A DNA stretch of 64,000 bases, taken from positions 2,734,669-2,798,668 of the forward strand of contig NZ_CP092190.1 in the NCBI RefSeq assembly GCF_022344005.1, in the 5' to 3' direction. The stretch comes from Deinococcus sp. KNUC1210. Lineage in GTDB: Bacteria; Deinococcota; Deinococci; Deinococcales; Deinococcaceae. Under the pieces are notes generated by a model. It was given only the letters and a program-made list of their open reading frames with translations. It did not search any database and was not told where the DNA came from. The position numbers and the translations under genes are program-made. Of this stretch, positions 41,691 through 52,724 are shown one piece after another. The stretch's first letter is position 1. Each line of letters begins with the position of its first letter.

Positions 41691-42034
41691 TAGTTCTGGA
41701 GCTTGACCTGCTCTGGTTCCAGCGCTTCCCATAAATACAGACAATTCGAACGCCCAGGTTGCCAGCCGAGACCAGGGTGCATCCTGATGATCACCTCTGC
41801 CTCAGGTGCAAAGAACTGATCACGCACCCGCGCCACTTCCAGAAAGGTGGGGAAACGCTGCTCCATTATGGCCGAGGTCGAGACCAGCCGCCAGAAACTG
41901 CCGTCGTGGTCCTGATGTTGTGGACTGACGACCACGCTCAGGGGCCCCCAACGATAGTTGTCCATCTGCGGAAACGGAGCCGGGATTCTCTCAGGGGGAG
42001 TCTCCCACCAGTCACGCTTTACTGCTTTTGCCAT
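41690..42034 (-). CDS. Phage-type uncharacterised protein (114 aa)
   Basis: Basic/aromatic start (MAKAVKRDWWETPPERIPAP), then SVVVSPQHQDHDGSFWRLVS and a C-terminal EVIIRMHPGLGWQPGRSNCL. The layout resembles small phage proteins of the DUF7694 kind, but I am not sure. It converges on the AT-rich membrane protein gene. Confidence 0.55.
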   Translation of the reverse strand: MAKAVKRDWWETPPERIPAPFPQMDNYRWGPLSVVVSPQHQDHDGSFWRLVSTSAIMEQRFPTFLEVARVRDQFFAPEAEVIIRMHPGLGWQPGRSNCLYLWEALEPEQVKLQN

Positions 42035-42267
42035 TGCAGAATCATAGCAGCAGATTTAGCCAGGGGAGAATAGTCCTGTTGGCATGGCATCATTCAATGA
42101 CAGCAGGGCAGAACCGTACAGGGGAGGGGAGATGCAGCAGCAAGTGCAGCAACTAGAAAATTCTCCAATATCCTCTAATATATTCGAATATCTCTGAACG
42201 CTGTGCTACACGCTCTCTATATGTTCCAACATATCCCAGCATTCTCTAAAAGAGGATGTTTGATGAG
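42035..42267. other. Intergenic region before the right att-like site, no gene
   Basis: Contains AT-rich direct repeats of the kind ATATTCCAAT/ATCTCTGAA and GTTCCAACATATCCC around 42160-42250, which could be integrase or excision-factor sites. No coding signal. Confidence 0.3.
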
Positions 42268-42314
42268 ATTGACACTGTAGGGGTCAGGAGTTCAAATCTC
42301 CTCGAGTCTACCAA
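42268..42314 (+). repeat. Right attachment-site-like repeat: 3' half of tRNA-Val(GAC)
   Basis: Identical over 47 bases to 27194-27240. Again the 5' half of the tRNA is missing. With the left copy it delimits 15.1 kb containing the integrase pseudogene and lysis module. Confidence 0.75.
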
Positions 42315-42318
42315 TCGG

Positions 42319-42342
42319 CCCGCTCTTACAGCGGGTTTTTTT
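42319..42342 (+). terminator. Terminator after the right tRNA fragment
   Basis: CCCGCT and AGCGGG with a five-base loop, then seven T. As at the left copy, this is where a tRNA gene's terminator would be. Confidence 0.85.
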
Positions 42343-42685
42343 ATTCCTGCCCTGTCGCGGCAATTGAATACTGTCTGGCAGCGTGATTCCGCTTCGACAG
42401 GGGCGTCTGAAGGCGCTGGTCGAAAGTGCCCACTTGGCTTGTTCTCTCTCCGTCCAGGCATCATCTCAGGAACAACTGTCTGCCGCCGCACAGGTACTTG
42501 CTTTGCCGTTTTTGCGGCGCACGACTGGCCGGTACTCTGAACCTCTGTGATAAGGACGGCGAAACGGTGATTTGATGTGAGTGGTCCCCGATGAGGGGAA
42601 TAAATTTAGTATATTTCTCATTAAGCCCGTTGAAACCCGAATTTTGTTATATCAAATCTTTATCTTTTCGTGGCACTCTTGAAGG
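42343..42685. other. Intergenic region, no feature seen
   Basis: About 340 bases outside the right att-like repeat. I find neither a tRNA 5' half nor a convincing gene. Confidence 0.3.
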
Positions 42686-42946
42686 GTGAAGAGAAGACAG
42701 ATCGTCGTGACCTATCTGTTGACCAGCTTGTCCAAACGGCTCTGGTTGGTCATCCTCCCGGCCCTTGTGCTCGGAATTCTCTCGAACGTGGTAGGTTTTC
42801 CGGTGCTCCTCAGCCTTTCGATTATGTGCCTGACGGCGCTGACCAGCGTTTTCGGCATTGTGCTTTCGTCTTACCGTCGCCACCAGCACGAGTTTGATGT
42901 GCCTGAGTACATCATCGTTGATCCATCTGCGCTCGCTGATTCCTGA
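42686..42946 (+). CDS. Small membrane protein (86 aa)
   Basis: GTG start; two membrane helices (LWLVILPALVLGILSNVVGF and LLSLSIMCLTALTSVFGIVL) and a soluble tail. Not recognised. A terminator follows at 42965. Confidence 0.5.
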   Translation: MKRRQIVVTYLLTSLSKRLWLVILPALVLGILSNVVGFPVLLSLSIMCLTALTSVFGIVLSSYRRHQHEFDVPEYIIVDPSALADS

Positions 42947-42964
42947 GATCGTGCTTTCACCGTT

Positions 42965-42990
42965 CCCCCGCCCTGCTGCGGGGGTTTCTC
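42965..42990 (+). terminator. Terminator
   Basis: CCCCCGC and GCGGGGG with a short loop followed by TTTCTC. Confidence 0.8.
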
Positions 42991-43434
42991 ATTTTCTGAG
43001 ACTTTCCCTGAAGCTAGGGCAGTGTGACAGGTTCACTGCGCTGTTCTGACCGGGCAAGAGTGTGTGGTAAGTGAGAGGAATGGCAGCAGTGGCGGCGTTG
43101 TCAAGGCGAGGCTGTCATTCAGAAAGCTGTCCTAGCGTCTGCTTCTGAGCTGCCGATCTTCGAGAGCCAGCACCTGCGCGAGCTTGCGCCAGAAAAAATC
43201 TGAGATTCGGGCGAATTGTCGCCTCCAGATGCGGTTATGGAACGCTTTGTTCACTCGCTTCATGACGGTCTGACTGTAAAGGAAGGGGCGTGACACTACC
43301 GTTAACTCCCGGAGTGTCGAGCGGCGCCGCGCCAGCACTCGGTTTCTTCTGTGCTTTCCGGTCAGGTCATCTGCCTTCTGCTGCTCGGGTCTATGTGCAG
43401 CAGAAGGCAGCGGTCTATGGGGTGTGACAGCAGG
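42991..43434. other. Gene-poor space downstream of ftsA
   Basis: A minus-strand frame (to 43132) ends in a basic stretch ISDFFWRKLAQVLALEDRQL but lacks good codon bias. This is where ftsZ would be expected after ftsA; nothing resembling FtsZ is present. Confidence 0.4.
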
Positions 43435-43461
43435 AAAGGGCATTCGCGCTGAATGCCCTTT
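43435..43461 (-). terminator. Terminator of the mur/fts operon
   Basis: Perfect 11-bp stem AAAGGGCATTC / GAATGCCCTTT with a five-base loop, 15 bases after the ftsA stop. Confidence 0.85.
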
Positions 43462-43475
43462 GCTCTTTCCCCGCT

Positions 43476-44827
<1,352 letters not shown>

Positions 44828-44831
<4 letters not shown>

Positions 44832-45858
44832 TGCTGGACGCTCACCCCCCAGGGATAGATATTGATACGCTGATTAGAAAACATTTTGACACCGCCAGAA
44901 TACTTAAGCAAGGAATCCATACTGCCGCTCCAGACCTTTCCCGCCGAAGTCTGAATAGTGATTCCAGACGGCGCGTATGCGACTGACAGAACATTGTAGC
45001 TTGCGAGAAGCAGCGCGGCGCGTCTCGCATCCTGCAAACGGTCCGGTCCCCAGCCGATCAGCAGAGGCAGCGGCGCTGCGCCAGTGGGCCGGGCATTCGG
45101 CAGAACCGTGCCGTCCCAGGCAATCGTGACCAATTTTCCGGCAGTCGGGCGTGCTCCGGCGACCTCGCTGCCGTCCCAGGCGACGGTCACGACCCGTCCG
45201 GGCGAATGCACGCCCGGCAGTTTGTAGCCGTTCGGAGCGACCGAATACACGGTGCCGCCGTCCTGAATGCCGTCCTGGACGGTGCCGTCCAGCAGATACG
45301 TCACGATGTGTCCCTGCGGCAGTTCGCCTTTGACCTTGCTGCCGTCTGGAAGCAGCGTGTACAGCATGCCGCCTTCCTGCTGTCCTTCCAGGCGCGTACC
45401 GTCGGGCATGTAGGTCTTGGGGCGGAGCTGCTGCACGCCCACCTGACGGCTGCCATCGTCATAGATGGTGTTGACCTGACTGTCCGGCTGCTGCCAGCGG
45501 GCTGCCGGCACACGCTCGGTAACGCTGATGTCGATTCTGTCCGGAAATGTCCGCACGATGCGTGCCGACGCCACCCACGGCGAGGCCCGCAGTGCCCGTG
45601 CCCGCCAGCCACCGTAGAACAGCCAGCCGCCAGGACGCTTGGTGCCGTGAAAGGCGGTGTCAGACCTGCCAGCGCCAGCACCTGTGCCTGGGTCAGCGCC
45701 CGGTTGCCGCTGACGGTGACGCTGCGAACGGGCAGCAGAAACCACAGGGCGGCCAGTACCCCCACCAGCAGGGCAGCGCTCAGGATGCTCCACCACACCG
45801 GACGCACGCGCCGCCGTCTGGTCGGGGGCGTTTCGCCGGAACCGGGCGTCAGGGCCAC
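44828..45858 (-). CDS. ftsQ: Cell division protein FtsQ (frameshifted), with beta-repeat C-terminus
   Basis: Divisome membrane protein. GTG start at 45858 inside the murB end (10-base overlap). Short basic cytoplasmic part, membrane helix (SILSAALLVGVLAALWFLL), then POTRA domain (VRSVTVSGNRALTQAQVLAL). One base is missing near 45650-45658, joining to GGWLFYGGWRARALRASPWV and DRIDISVTERVPAARW. The rest is unusual: short repeats such as DGSEVAGARPTAGKLVTIAW and DGTVQDGIQDGGTVYSVAPN. In this essential gene the shift is most likely a sequence error. Confidence 0.85.
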
Positions 45859-46733
45859 AGTTCGTATTCCAGGGCCAACGGCACATCCACCGCTGCACGA
45901 ATCTCGTCCAGCAGGGCGTGGACGTCGTGGGCACTCGCTCCGCCCAGATTGACGATGAAGTTGGCGTGTTCCGGCGCGATCATGGCGTTGCCGACGCGCC
46001 GTCCCTTCAGCCCTGCCTGATCGATCAGCTGCCCTGCACCGGGAAGGCCGTTGCCGGGATTCTTGAAAGCGCAGCCGGGCGTGCGGTTTTTCGGCTGGCC
46101 CTTGCGGGCGATGTCGGCGGCGTCCATGCGCGTCTGCACCTCTGCTGGCGTGCTGGGCCGCAGTTTCAGGCGGGCGCGGGTGACGATGTGGTTTCTCGGA
46201 ATGCCGCTGTCGCGGTAGCCCCAGTGCAGTTCATCGGGGATGAAGGTGCGCGTGCTGCCGGGCGCGGCGATTTCCAGGCTGTGCAGTCCGTCGAAGGTTT
46301 CTCCGAAGCGGGTTCCGGCGTTCATCCAGATGGCCCCGCCGAGCTGCGCCGGAATGCCCACCGTGCCTTCCAGGTTGCTGTAACCGAGTTTCTGGATCTT
46401 TCTGAGCAGCCCCGGCAGCGGAACACCGCCGCCCACCCAGCCGGTCACGAGCTGTTCTGGGGTGCTCAGAGCCTCGTCGGGCGTCAGGTCGGTGCTGGCA
46501 AACTCGCCGCTCAGCCGGATGACGCGCTCCGGGACGCCGGTATCCGAGACCACCAGATTGGAGCCGCCGCCCAGAATGCGGTACGGGGCGCTCATGGCCT
46601 CGGCAAGCTGGGTGTGGTTCTGGACGATCCAGACTTCCGAGTCGCCGCCCACGCCCAGGGTGGTGAAGCGCGACAGCGGCAGGCGTTCGACTTTCGCGCC
46701 TGTGGCGCTCTGGAACACGCTCAGCATGCTCAA
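45849..46733 (-). CDS. murB: UDP-N-acetylenolpyruvoylglucosamine reductase
   Basis: FAD enzyme making UDP-MurNAc, second step of peptidoglycan precursor synthesis. Seen: FTTLGVGGDSEVW, ILGGGSNLVVSD for FAD, GIPAQLGGAIWMNAGTRFGE and WGYRDSGIPRNHIV with the catalytic Tyr/Ser region, and the C-terminal PGCAFKNPG..GLPGAGQLID. 294 aa, the type II short form. The start overlaps the murC stop (ATGA). Confidence 0.96.
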   Translation of the reverse strand: MSMLSVFQSATGAKVERLPLSRFTTLGVGGDSEVWIVQNHTQLAEAMSAPYRILGGGSNLVVSDTGVPERVIRLSGEFASTDLTPDEALSTPEQLVTGWVGGGVPLPGLLRKIQKLGYSNLEGTVGIPAQLGGAIWMNAGTRFGETFDGLHSLEIAAPGSTRTFIPDELHWGYRDSGIPRNHIVTRARLKLRPSTPAEVQTRMDAADIARKGQPKNRTPGCAFKNPGNGLPGAGQLIDQAGLKGRRVGNAMIAPEHANFIVNLGGASAHDVHALLDEIRAAVDVPLALEYELWP

Positions 46734-48220
46734 AACGGCACCCCTGCCAGCGCCCTCCCGATCTTCCAGACATCGCCCGCACCCACCGTCAGAATGATGT
46801 CGCCCGGCTGCACCGTGCTGCGCAGATGACTCAGCACGTCCTGCGGGTCGGGCAGATAATGGATGCTGCGGTGGCCCAGCTTGTGCATACGGCCCGCGAT
46901 CAGGGTGCTGTCGATGCCGGGAATCACGTCCTCGCCTGCCGCCGCGATATCGAGCAGGATCACCTCGTCGGCGGGCATCAGGCTGTCGGCCAGACGTTTC
47001 CAGCTCTGCTGGGTTCGCAGATAGCGGTGCGGCTGAAACACGATCCGCACGCGGCGTCCGGTCTGCCGCGCGGCCTGCACGGCGGCGGCGACCTTGGCAG
47101 CGTTATGGGCGTAATCGTCGATGATGATCGCGCCTTCGAGCTGCCCGACCCGTTCCCAGCGGCGGCGCGGCCCACCAAAACTCGCCAGCGCTTCGGCGGC
47201 GGCATGCACGTCGCCGCCGTACAGATCGGTGACGGCGAGGGCCGCCAGCGCATTCTGGACGTTATGCAGGCCCGGCATCGCCACCCGCGCCTCGGTCAGC
47301 ACCTCGCCCCGCCTGAGCACCGTGAAATCGGTGCCTTCCGGATCGGGCCTCACATTCACGGCGCGGTAATCGGCGTTCTCGCTCAGGCCATAGCTGCACG
47401 CGTCCTGCCCGGCCTCCAGAAACTCACCCAGGCCCGGCCAGTCGAGGCAGTACAGCACCCGTTTGGCCTGCCCCACGAAGCGTCGAAAAGCGGCGTGCTG
47501 TTCCTCGACCGTTTCCCAGTACACCGCCTGCGTCTTGCCGGGCGTGCCCACGTGGTCGTCGTCGGCGTTCAGAAACACGGCAGTTTCGCAGCGCAGTGCC
47601 CCGAACGCCTGATCCGATTCGTCGATCTCGGCCACGAACGGCCCCTTCCCGGCGCGGGCGTTGCTGCCGAAACTCGGCACGATGCCGCCCACGAAGGCCG
47701 CCGGGTCGAGGTCTGCGCCGTGCAGGGCGACCGCGATCATGCTGGTGGTGGTGGTCTTGCCGTGCGTGCCGACCACGCCCACCGAAGGGCCGCTCTGCAA
47801 CAGCTCTTCCATCAGGGCCATGCGGGGCCGCACCTCGATGCCGGCCTGCCGCGCCGCTGCGATCTCGGGATGCAGGCGGCTGACAGCCTCGGAGGCAATC
47901 AGCACATCGACGCCCGCCAGATGCGACGCGGCGTGCCCGATCTGGACACGGATCCCCTCGGATTCCAGCTGGCGTGTCAGTTCGGAGGGCTGGGCGTCGC
48001 AGCCCGAGACCTCGAAGCCGCGTGCCTTCAGCAGCCGGGCGAACGCGCTCAGACCGATGCCGCCGATACCCATCAGATGAAAATGTTGTCGGTGGGGAAG
48101 AGGATGGATCTGAAAATGGGACGACGCCTCGCTGGAAGCAGGCATGTTCAGAGCTGTCTCGGTGTCTCGTTGAGAGGCGCCGGACGGCAGGGAAGACAGG
48201 GGAGCAGGAGGCTTGTTCAT
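46730..48220 (-). CDS. murC: UDP-N-acetylmuramate--L-alanine ligase
   Basis: Adds L-Ala to UDP-MurNAc using ATP. HFHLMGIGGIGLSAFARLL (UDP binding), GVVGTHGKTTTTSMIAV (P-loop), ESDQAFGALRCETAVFLNAD, the DDYAHNAAKVAA motif and FQPHRYLRTQQSW are all present. 496 aa: an N-terminal extension of about 45 residues is poorly conserved, so translation may begin later (for example at MPASSEASSH). Confidence 0.96.
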   Translation of the reverse strand: MNKPPAPLSSLPSGASQRDTETALNMPASSEASSHFQIHPLPHRQHFHLMGIGGIGLSAFARLLKARGFEVSGCDAQPSELTRQLESEGIRVQIGHAASHLAGVDVLIASEAVSRLHPEIAAARQAGIEVRPRMALMEELLQSGPSVGVVGTHGKTTTTSMIAVALHGADLDPAAFVGGIVPSFGSNARAGKGPFVAEIDESDQAFGALRCETAVFLNADDDHVGTPGKTQAVYWETVEEQHAAFRRFVGQAKRVLYCLDWPGLGEFLEAGQDACSYGLSENADYRAVNVRPDPEGTDFTVLRRGEVLTEARVAMPGLHNVQNALAALAVTDLYGGDVHAAAEALASFGGPRRRWERVGQLEGAIIIDDYAHNAAKVAAAVQAARQTGRRVRIVFQPHRYLRTQQSWKRLADSLMPADEVILLDIAAAGEDVIPGIDSTLIAGRMHKLGHRSIHYLPDPQDVLSHLRSTVQPGDIILTVGAGDVWKIGRALAGVPF

Positions 48221-48317
48221 TTTAGGGTGGAGGTCATCTTTGAGGCAGGAGTCATCTTGAGGAATCCGGGGAAGGGCCGGGAGCGAGGAGAGGCGGAACG
48301 GGACAAGTCACAGAACA

Positions 48318-49403
48318 TCAGGACCGGAAGTGCCGTTCGGCGAGGTCGGCCAGACGACTGGCGGCTCCCTGTGGAGAACGGCGAAGCGCGGCTTCCTGCA
48401 TGCTGGCCCGCGTTTCTTTCTTCAGACACTCTAACACCGCTGCTCCGAGGTCACGGTTTACGAAGTCCTGTTCGACCATTCGCCCGGCTCCGGCCTCCTG
48501 CACGGCGCGGGCATTGAAGCGCTGGTGGTCTTCGGCGCTGCTGGGAAGCGGCACCATGATGACCGGCACGCCGAAAAACGCTGCCTCGGCCAGCGTGCCG
48601 GTGCCCGCCCGCGTGATGGCGAGGTCGGCCACCGACCAGGCCGCCACCGAATCCACGTAGCTGACCGGCTTGTACCACGCCAGCGTCTGCACCTGCGGGG
48701 TCACGTCGGCCAGCCAGCGCGGGCCGGTGCTGTGCAGCACCTGAACGCTGTCGTCGGGCGTCAGGCCCGCGCTGCTGAACAGTTCGCGCAGAATGCCCGG
48801 CACGGTGTTGTTCAGCGCCACGCTGCCCTGCGAACCGCCCATCACCAGAATGGTCAGCGGCCCTTCCTGAAGCCCGAGCTTCTGCACCGCCTCCTGCCGC
48901 AGCAGCCATTCTTCGCGCACCGGCATGCCCACCATCACGGCGCGTGCGGGTGGCAGGCCCGCCACCTGCGGGTACGCGGTGCCCACCATCTGCGCCCGCC
49001 GCAGGGCCAGCCGCTGCGTCAGTCCCAGCCGGGCATTCTGTTCGTGCAGCACGGTGGGCAGCCCGAGCGACTGGGCCGCCAGCACTCCCGGCAGACTGGC
49101 AAAGCCGCCGTAGCCGACCACCACGCCGGGTTTCAGGCGGTTCAGAAAGCCGCGGGCCTGGGCCAGCCCCCGCGCAGCTTTCAGGGCCTGACGCGGATCG
49201 AGGCCGCTCACACTGCGCGAGAATTTCCCGGCACTCACGCCGAAGAACTCCAGGTTCTGCTCGGCAGCGATCCGCTCTTCCATGCCGCCTTTCTGCCCCA
49301 GCAGCGTGACGCCGTACCCCCGCCGGGAAAGTTCCTGAGCCGTCGCCACCGCTGGATAGATGTGCCCGCCCGTTCCGCCTGTACTCAAGACCACCCGCTT
49401 CAT
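48318..49403 (-). CDS. murG: UDP-GlcNAc:lipid I N-acetylglucosamine transferase
   Basis: Membrane-associated GT-B glycosyltransferase making lipid II. The start at ATG 49403 gives MKRVVLSTGGTGGHIYPAVA, the first G loop; the others are GYGGFASLPG and MGGSQGSVALN. The donor site is ITRAGTGTLAEAAFFGVPVI with PLPSSAEDHQRFNA. 361 aa, normal length; upstream in-frame codons to 49835 overlap the opposite gene and are rejected. 97 bases separate it from murC. Confidence 0.96.
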   Translation of the reverse strand: MKRVVLSTGGTGGHIYPAVATAQELSRRGYGVTLLGQKGGMEERIAAEQNLEFFGVSAGKFSRSVSGLDPRQALKAARGLAQARGFLNRLKPGVVVGYGGFASLPGVLAAQSLGLPTVLHEQNARLGLTQRLALRRAQMVGTAYPQVAGLPPARAVMVGMPVREEWLLRQEAVQKLGLQEGPLTILVMGGSQGSVALNNTVPGILRELFSSAGLTPDDSVQVLHSTGPRWLADVTPQVQTLAWYKPVSYVDSVAAWSVADLAITRAGTGTLAEAAFFGVPVIMVPLPSSAEDHQRFNARAVQEAGAGRMVEQDFVNRDLGAAVLECLKKETRASMQEAALRRSPQGAASRLADLAERHFRS

Positions 49404-49565
49404 CGGCGGCAGTCTAGAGCATTCGCCCTCCGGCATCGGCCCGGATTCCAGACGAGACAGATCGGCTCTGATTCCCCGGCAGATGGCGTCTTCCTCAGAT
49501 ACCGGGAACGGTAGCGTGCGCTGCGGCGCAAAGCTGCGCTGGTCGGCTGCTCTATACTCCCCGGC

Positions 49566-50387
49566 GTGAGTACCCCACCTTCTGTTCCTGCACATCTGGA
49601 GGGTCTGAATCTCGACTGGGAGCAGTTCCTCCGTGCGGGCGAGTACCGGCGTGCGCTGGCGGCGGCCCGGCTGGGCGATGCGGGTCAGGAAGTCGCAGGC
49701 ACGCTGGAAGACCTGCTGGAGCTTCAGGAGGCCGTGCGGGCCCGCAGGTTGCTGGTGGCCCGGCGTCAATTCGAGCGATACCAGGAATCGCTGGCGAGCG
49801 TTCCGCACCCCGAAGCCTTTCGCGCCAACATCCACGCCGAGCGTTTAGACGCGGCGCTGGGTGCCCTGGAGAGCGCCGACCGCCAACGCCTGACCGACGC
49901 CACCTCGCTGACCGAGTGTCTGGCCCCCGCGCTCGACGAACCCCTGACCCGCGCCGAGGCTCTGAACGCGCTGGGTGTGCTGAACGCCCTTCAGGATCAG
50001 GAAGCCGAGGCCGATACGCTGTTTGCACAGGCGGTGCAGCACGATCCCGGCCATTACCGCGCCCTGACCAATCTGGGCAACATGGCGCTGGAACGCGGTG
50101 ATCTGGGGGTCGCCGAGAAGCTGTACCGGCAGGCGATGGCTCTGAACGGCGAATACGCCGGGGCGCATCATAATCTGGGCGTGGCGCTGCGGCGACAGAA
50201 ACGGCTTCAGGAATCGGTGAAGTACATCAAGGCCGGGCAGCGGCTGAGCGTGCGGCAGACCAAGCGCGATCAGGACGACGAGCTGCGTGCCAGCCCGCGT
50301 ACCCTCAAGACCGTCCAGACGGTGCGAACCGTGCTGATCGTGCTGGCGGTGGTGGCGGTGCTGTTGCTGGTACGCGGACACCTGTGA
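49566..50387 (+). CDS. TPR protein with C-terminal membrane anchor
   Basis: 273 aa, GTG start. TPR units are clear at residues 125-215: AEALNALGVLNALQDQEAEA, HYRALTNLGNMALERGDLGV, AGAHHNLGVALRRQKRLQES. The last 25 residues form a membrane helix (VLIVLAVVAVLLLVRGHL), so it is tail-anchored. Probably a protein-interaction scaffold. Overlaps the next gene by ATGA-like sequence. Confidence 0.8.
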   Translation: MSTPPSVPAHLEGLNLDWEQFLRAGEYRRALAAARLGDAGQEVAGTLEDLLELQEAVRARRLLVARRQFERYQESLASVPHPEAFRANIHAERLDAALGALESADRQRLTDATSLTECLAPALDEPLTRAEALNALGVLNALQDQEAEADTLFAQAVQHDPGHYRALTNLGNMALERGDLGVAEKLYRQAMALNGEYAGAHHNLGVALRRQKRLQESVKYIKAGQRLSVRQTKRDQDDELRASPRTLKTVQTVRTVLIVLAVVAVLLLVRGHL

Positions 50388-51893
50388 ACACCGGGGGACC
50401 GCAGTCTGAGTCTGTGCTGGACAGTGCCGGTGTTCGCGCCCTGGATGAGCGGCTGGCACGGGCCGGACTGCTGGAACTGGCGATGGAGCACGCTGGAAAC
50501 GCGGTGGCGCAGGCGGTGCAGCAGAGCTATCCGGCGGGGCGGGTGCTGCTGCTGGCGGGCGGCGGGGCCAACGGCGGAGACGCGTATGTGGCGGCCCGGC
50601 TCCTGCATGCCTGGGGCCGTGACGTGGAACTCCTGGCGCTGCCGGTGCGCCACCCCCTGACCCGGCTGGGCCGCGCCCGTCTGAAGGCGGTGGGGCCACA
50701 GACGGTGCCGCTGACTCCGGCCAGTCTGCGCCGCGCACTGAGGGCCAGTGCCTCTCAGGATAGGCCGGGCGTGGTGGTCGATGGCCTGCTGGGCACCGGC
50801 TTCACTCCGCCGGTACGCCCCGCGCTGGCCGAGCTGATCGAGGTGCTGAACGCGGCGCGGCTGCCAGTCGTTGCCATCGACCTTCCGAGTGGTCTGGACG
50901 CGGGCCTGGCGACTCTGCCGCACCCCTGCGTTCAGGCGGCCGTCACGGTCACGTTCGGCGGCGTAAAGCCTGCCCTGATCTACGGTCCTGCTGCGCACGT
51001 CGCCGGAGCGGTGCAGGTGGCGGGGCTGGGCGTGCCTTCGGGCTGGATTGCTGAACGCGCCCTGGCCCAGCGCCCCAGCGACGCGGCGCTGGCAGCCCGG
51101 CTGCCGGTACGCTTTCCCGACGCGCACAAAGGCACGGCGGGCACCGTCTGGGTGGTGGGCGGACACAGCGGCACGGTGGGCGCACCTGTGCTGAGCGGTC
51201 TGGGAGCACTGCGGGCCGGTGCCGGGCTGGTCACGATTCACACCCAGGAGGCGGGCGTACCGGCGCTTGCGGTGCAGCAGGCTCCCGAACTGATGGCGCG
51301 TCTGCACCGCTCGCTGCAGGATCTGGACGATACGGTACGCCGAGGCGGAAAAAAGCCCGATGCACTGGCACTGGGCATGGGCCTGGGGCCGGAAGCGGCC
51401 CGCTGGGCACGGATGGCGCTGGCCTGGGAAGTGCCGACCGTGCTGGACGCCGACGCGCTGCAACCGGGTCTGGCGGGGGCCGGACACGGCGCGGTGGTCT
51501 GGACGCCGCACCCCGGCGAGGCGGCCCGGCTGCTGGGCGTCGGAACGCCGGACGTGACCCGTGATCCGCTGTCGGCGGCCCGCCGGTTACAGCATCTGCT
51601 GGGGGGTGGTGGTGTTGAAGGGTGGTCCCACCACCATCGCCGATGCTGCTGGCGTGTATGTGGCGCGGGGTGGACATCCGGGCATGGCGTCGGCAGGTAT
51701 GGGCGACACGCTGTCGGGCGTGATCGCGGCGCTGCTGGGACAGCGGCTGAGTGCGCTGGACGCCGCGCTGTGCGGAGTGCGTCTGCATGCCCGCGCTGGG
51801 GAACTGGCGGGCCGACAGCATGGCTATGGCCTGAGCGCCACCGATGTCAGTGCGGCGCTGGGGGCTGCGTGGCTGAGCCTGACATCAGAATGA
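50384..51893 (+). CDS. nnr: Bifunctional NAD(P)H-hydrate epimerase/ADP-dependent dehydratase (frameshifted)
   Basis: Repairs damaged NAD(P)HX. N-terminal epimerase (YjeF_N): ELAMEHAGNAVAQAV, LLAGGGANGGDAYVAARLL, VVDGLLGTGFTPPV. C-terminal dehydratase (ribokinase-like): KGTAGTVWVVGGHSGTVGAP, LALGMGLGPE, VLDADAL, WTPHPGEAARLLG, then GGHPGMASAGMGDTLSGVIA with the catalytic Asp. The G6 run at 51601-51606 has one base too many; correcting it joins LQHLLG to VVVLKGGPTTIADA. The break splits a housekeeping enzyme, so error is likely. Confidence 0.92.
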
Positions 51894-51929
51894 GCTAAAC
51901 GCGAGCTAAAGCTGCTACCCTGAGGCTAC

Positions 51930-52646
51930 ATGCAAGGTCTGTTTTTCGATGCGCCTCTGATCGGTCTCCTGGAACTCATTCATGTGAGCCGTAAGTCGGG
52001 TGTCCTTTCGGCAGATGCCGAATTACCGTTCAGCATCTCGTTCAGAGAGGGCGAGATGGTGGGCGGCGGCATTCTCGACTGGCAGGGACTGGACGCTATC
52101 TATGCCAGCCCGCTGGTGCCCGAACTGGGCAGCTTCAGCTTTCGTGTGGAACCCCAGGTCAATGGCGTGGTGCTCGCGGCCTACGGCAAGATCACCGCAG
52201 ACTGGGCACGCTACAGCGACGACTGGAATCAGGTCAACGCGGTGGTGGGCAGCCCCAGTGCGCTGTTTCAGGGCGACCTGCCGCTGTTCGACGGGCCACA
52301 GGGCCGCAGCATCCGGGCCGTTTCGGCCAGCTCTCAGCTGCCGCTGTTCGACGTGGCCGAACGGGTGGTGGCGGGCGTGCGTGCTGGGCGTCTGCGCCGT
52401 CTGGACGGGTTTGCGTGGTACGGCCTGCGAATCCGGCACCATCCCAGCAGCGCTCGTGGCGGTCGGCTGGCTGCCGCGATGGACGGCGAGCGCACGCTGG
52501 GTGAACTGGTGGGCGCGGGCTACACGCTGCCGGAACTGCGCGATTATCTGATCGCCGAGATTCGCACCGGCCTGCGGTTTCCCGGCTGTGGCTGGCTGCT
52601 GCGCGATCTGCTGTGGGAGCGCACCTTTATGGAGGGCGTGAAATAA
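51930..52646 (+). CDS. DUF4388 (PATAN-type) domain protein
   Basis: 238 aa. The N-terminal region follows the DUF4388 pattern: LFFDAPLIGLLELIHVSRKS, GVLSADAE, SISFREGEMVGGGILDWQGL, VPELGSFSFRVE. The C-terminal half (LAAAMDGERTLGELVGAGYT, LPELRDYLIAEI) looks like a winged-helix or AsiA-like part. DUF4388 occurs in two-component and gliding/pili regulators. Role here unknown. Confidence 0.8.
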   Translation: MQGLFFDAPLIGLLELIHVSRKSGVLSADAELPFSISFREGEMVGGGILDWQGLDAIYASPLVPELGSFSFRVEPQVNGVVLAAYGKITADWARYSDDWNQVNAVVGSPSALFQGDLPLFDGPQGRSIRAVSASSQLPLFDVAERVVAGVRAGRLRRLDGFAWYGLRIRHHPSSARGGRLAAAMDGERTLGELVGAGYTLPELRDYLIAEIRTGLRFPGCGWLLRDLLWERTFMEGVK

Positions 52647-52653
52647 CGCCGGA

Positions 52654-52718
52654 CAGGAGCGGGCACCGATCATCCTCGGTTCAGACCCGTCGCGCTTCAG
52701 GTCTGTCGCCCGCTCCTG
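52654..52718. terminator. Branched terminator between convergent genes
   Basis: Outer 11-bp perfect stem CAGGAGCGGGC / GCCCGCTCCTG, with an inner CAGACC / GGTCTG stem (52682-52687, 52700-52705). Confidence 0.75.
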
Positions 52719-52724
52719 CACTTA

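Noticed and set aside
46826..48517. Long open frame opposite murC (563 codons)
   Set aside because: It is the antisense shadow of a clear murC gene in high-GC DNA; composition is His/Arg/Gly-rich and matches no family.
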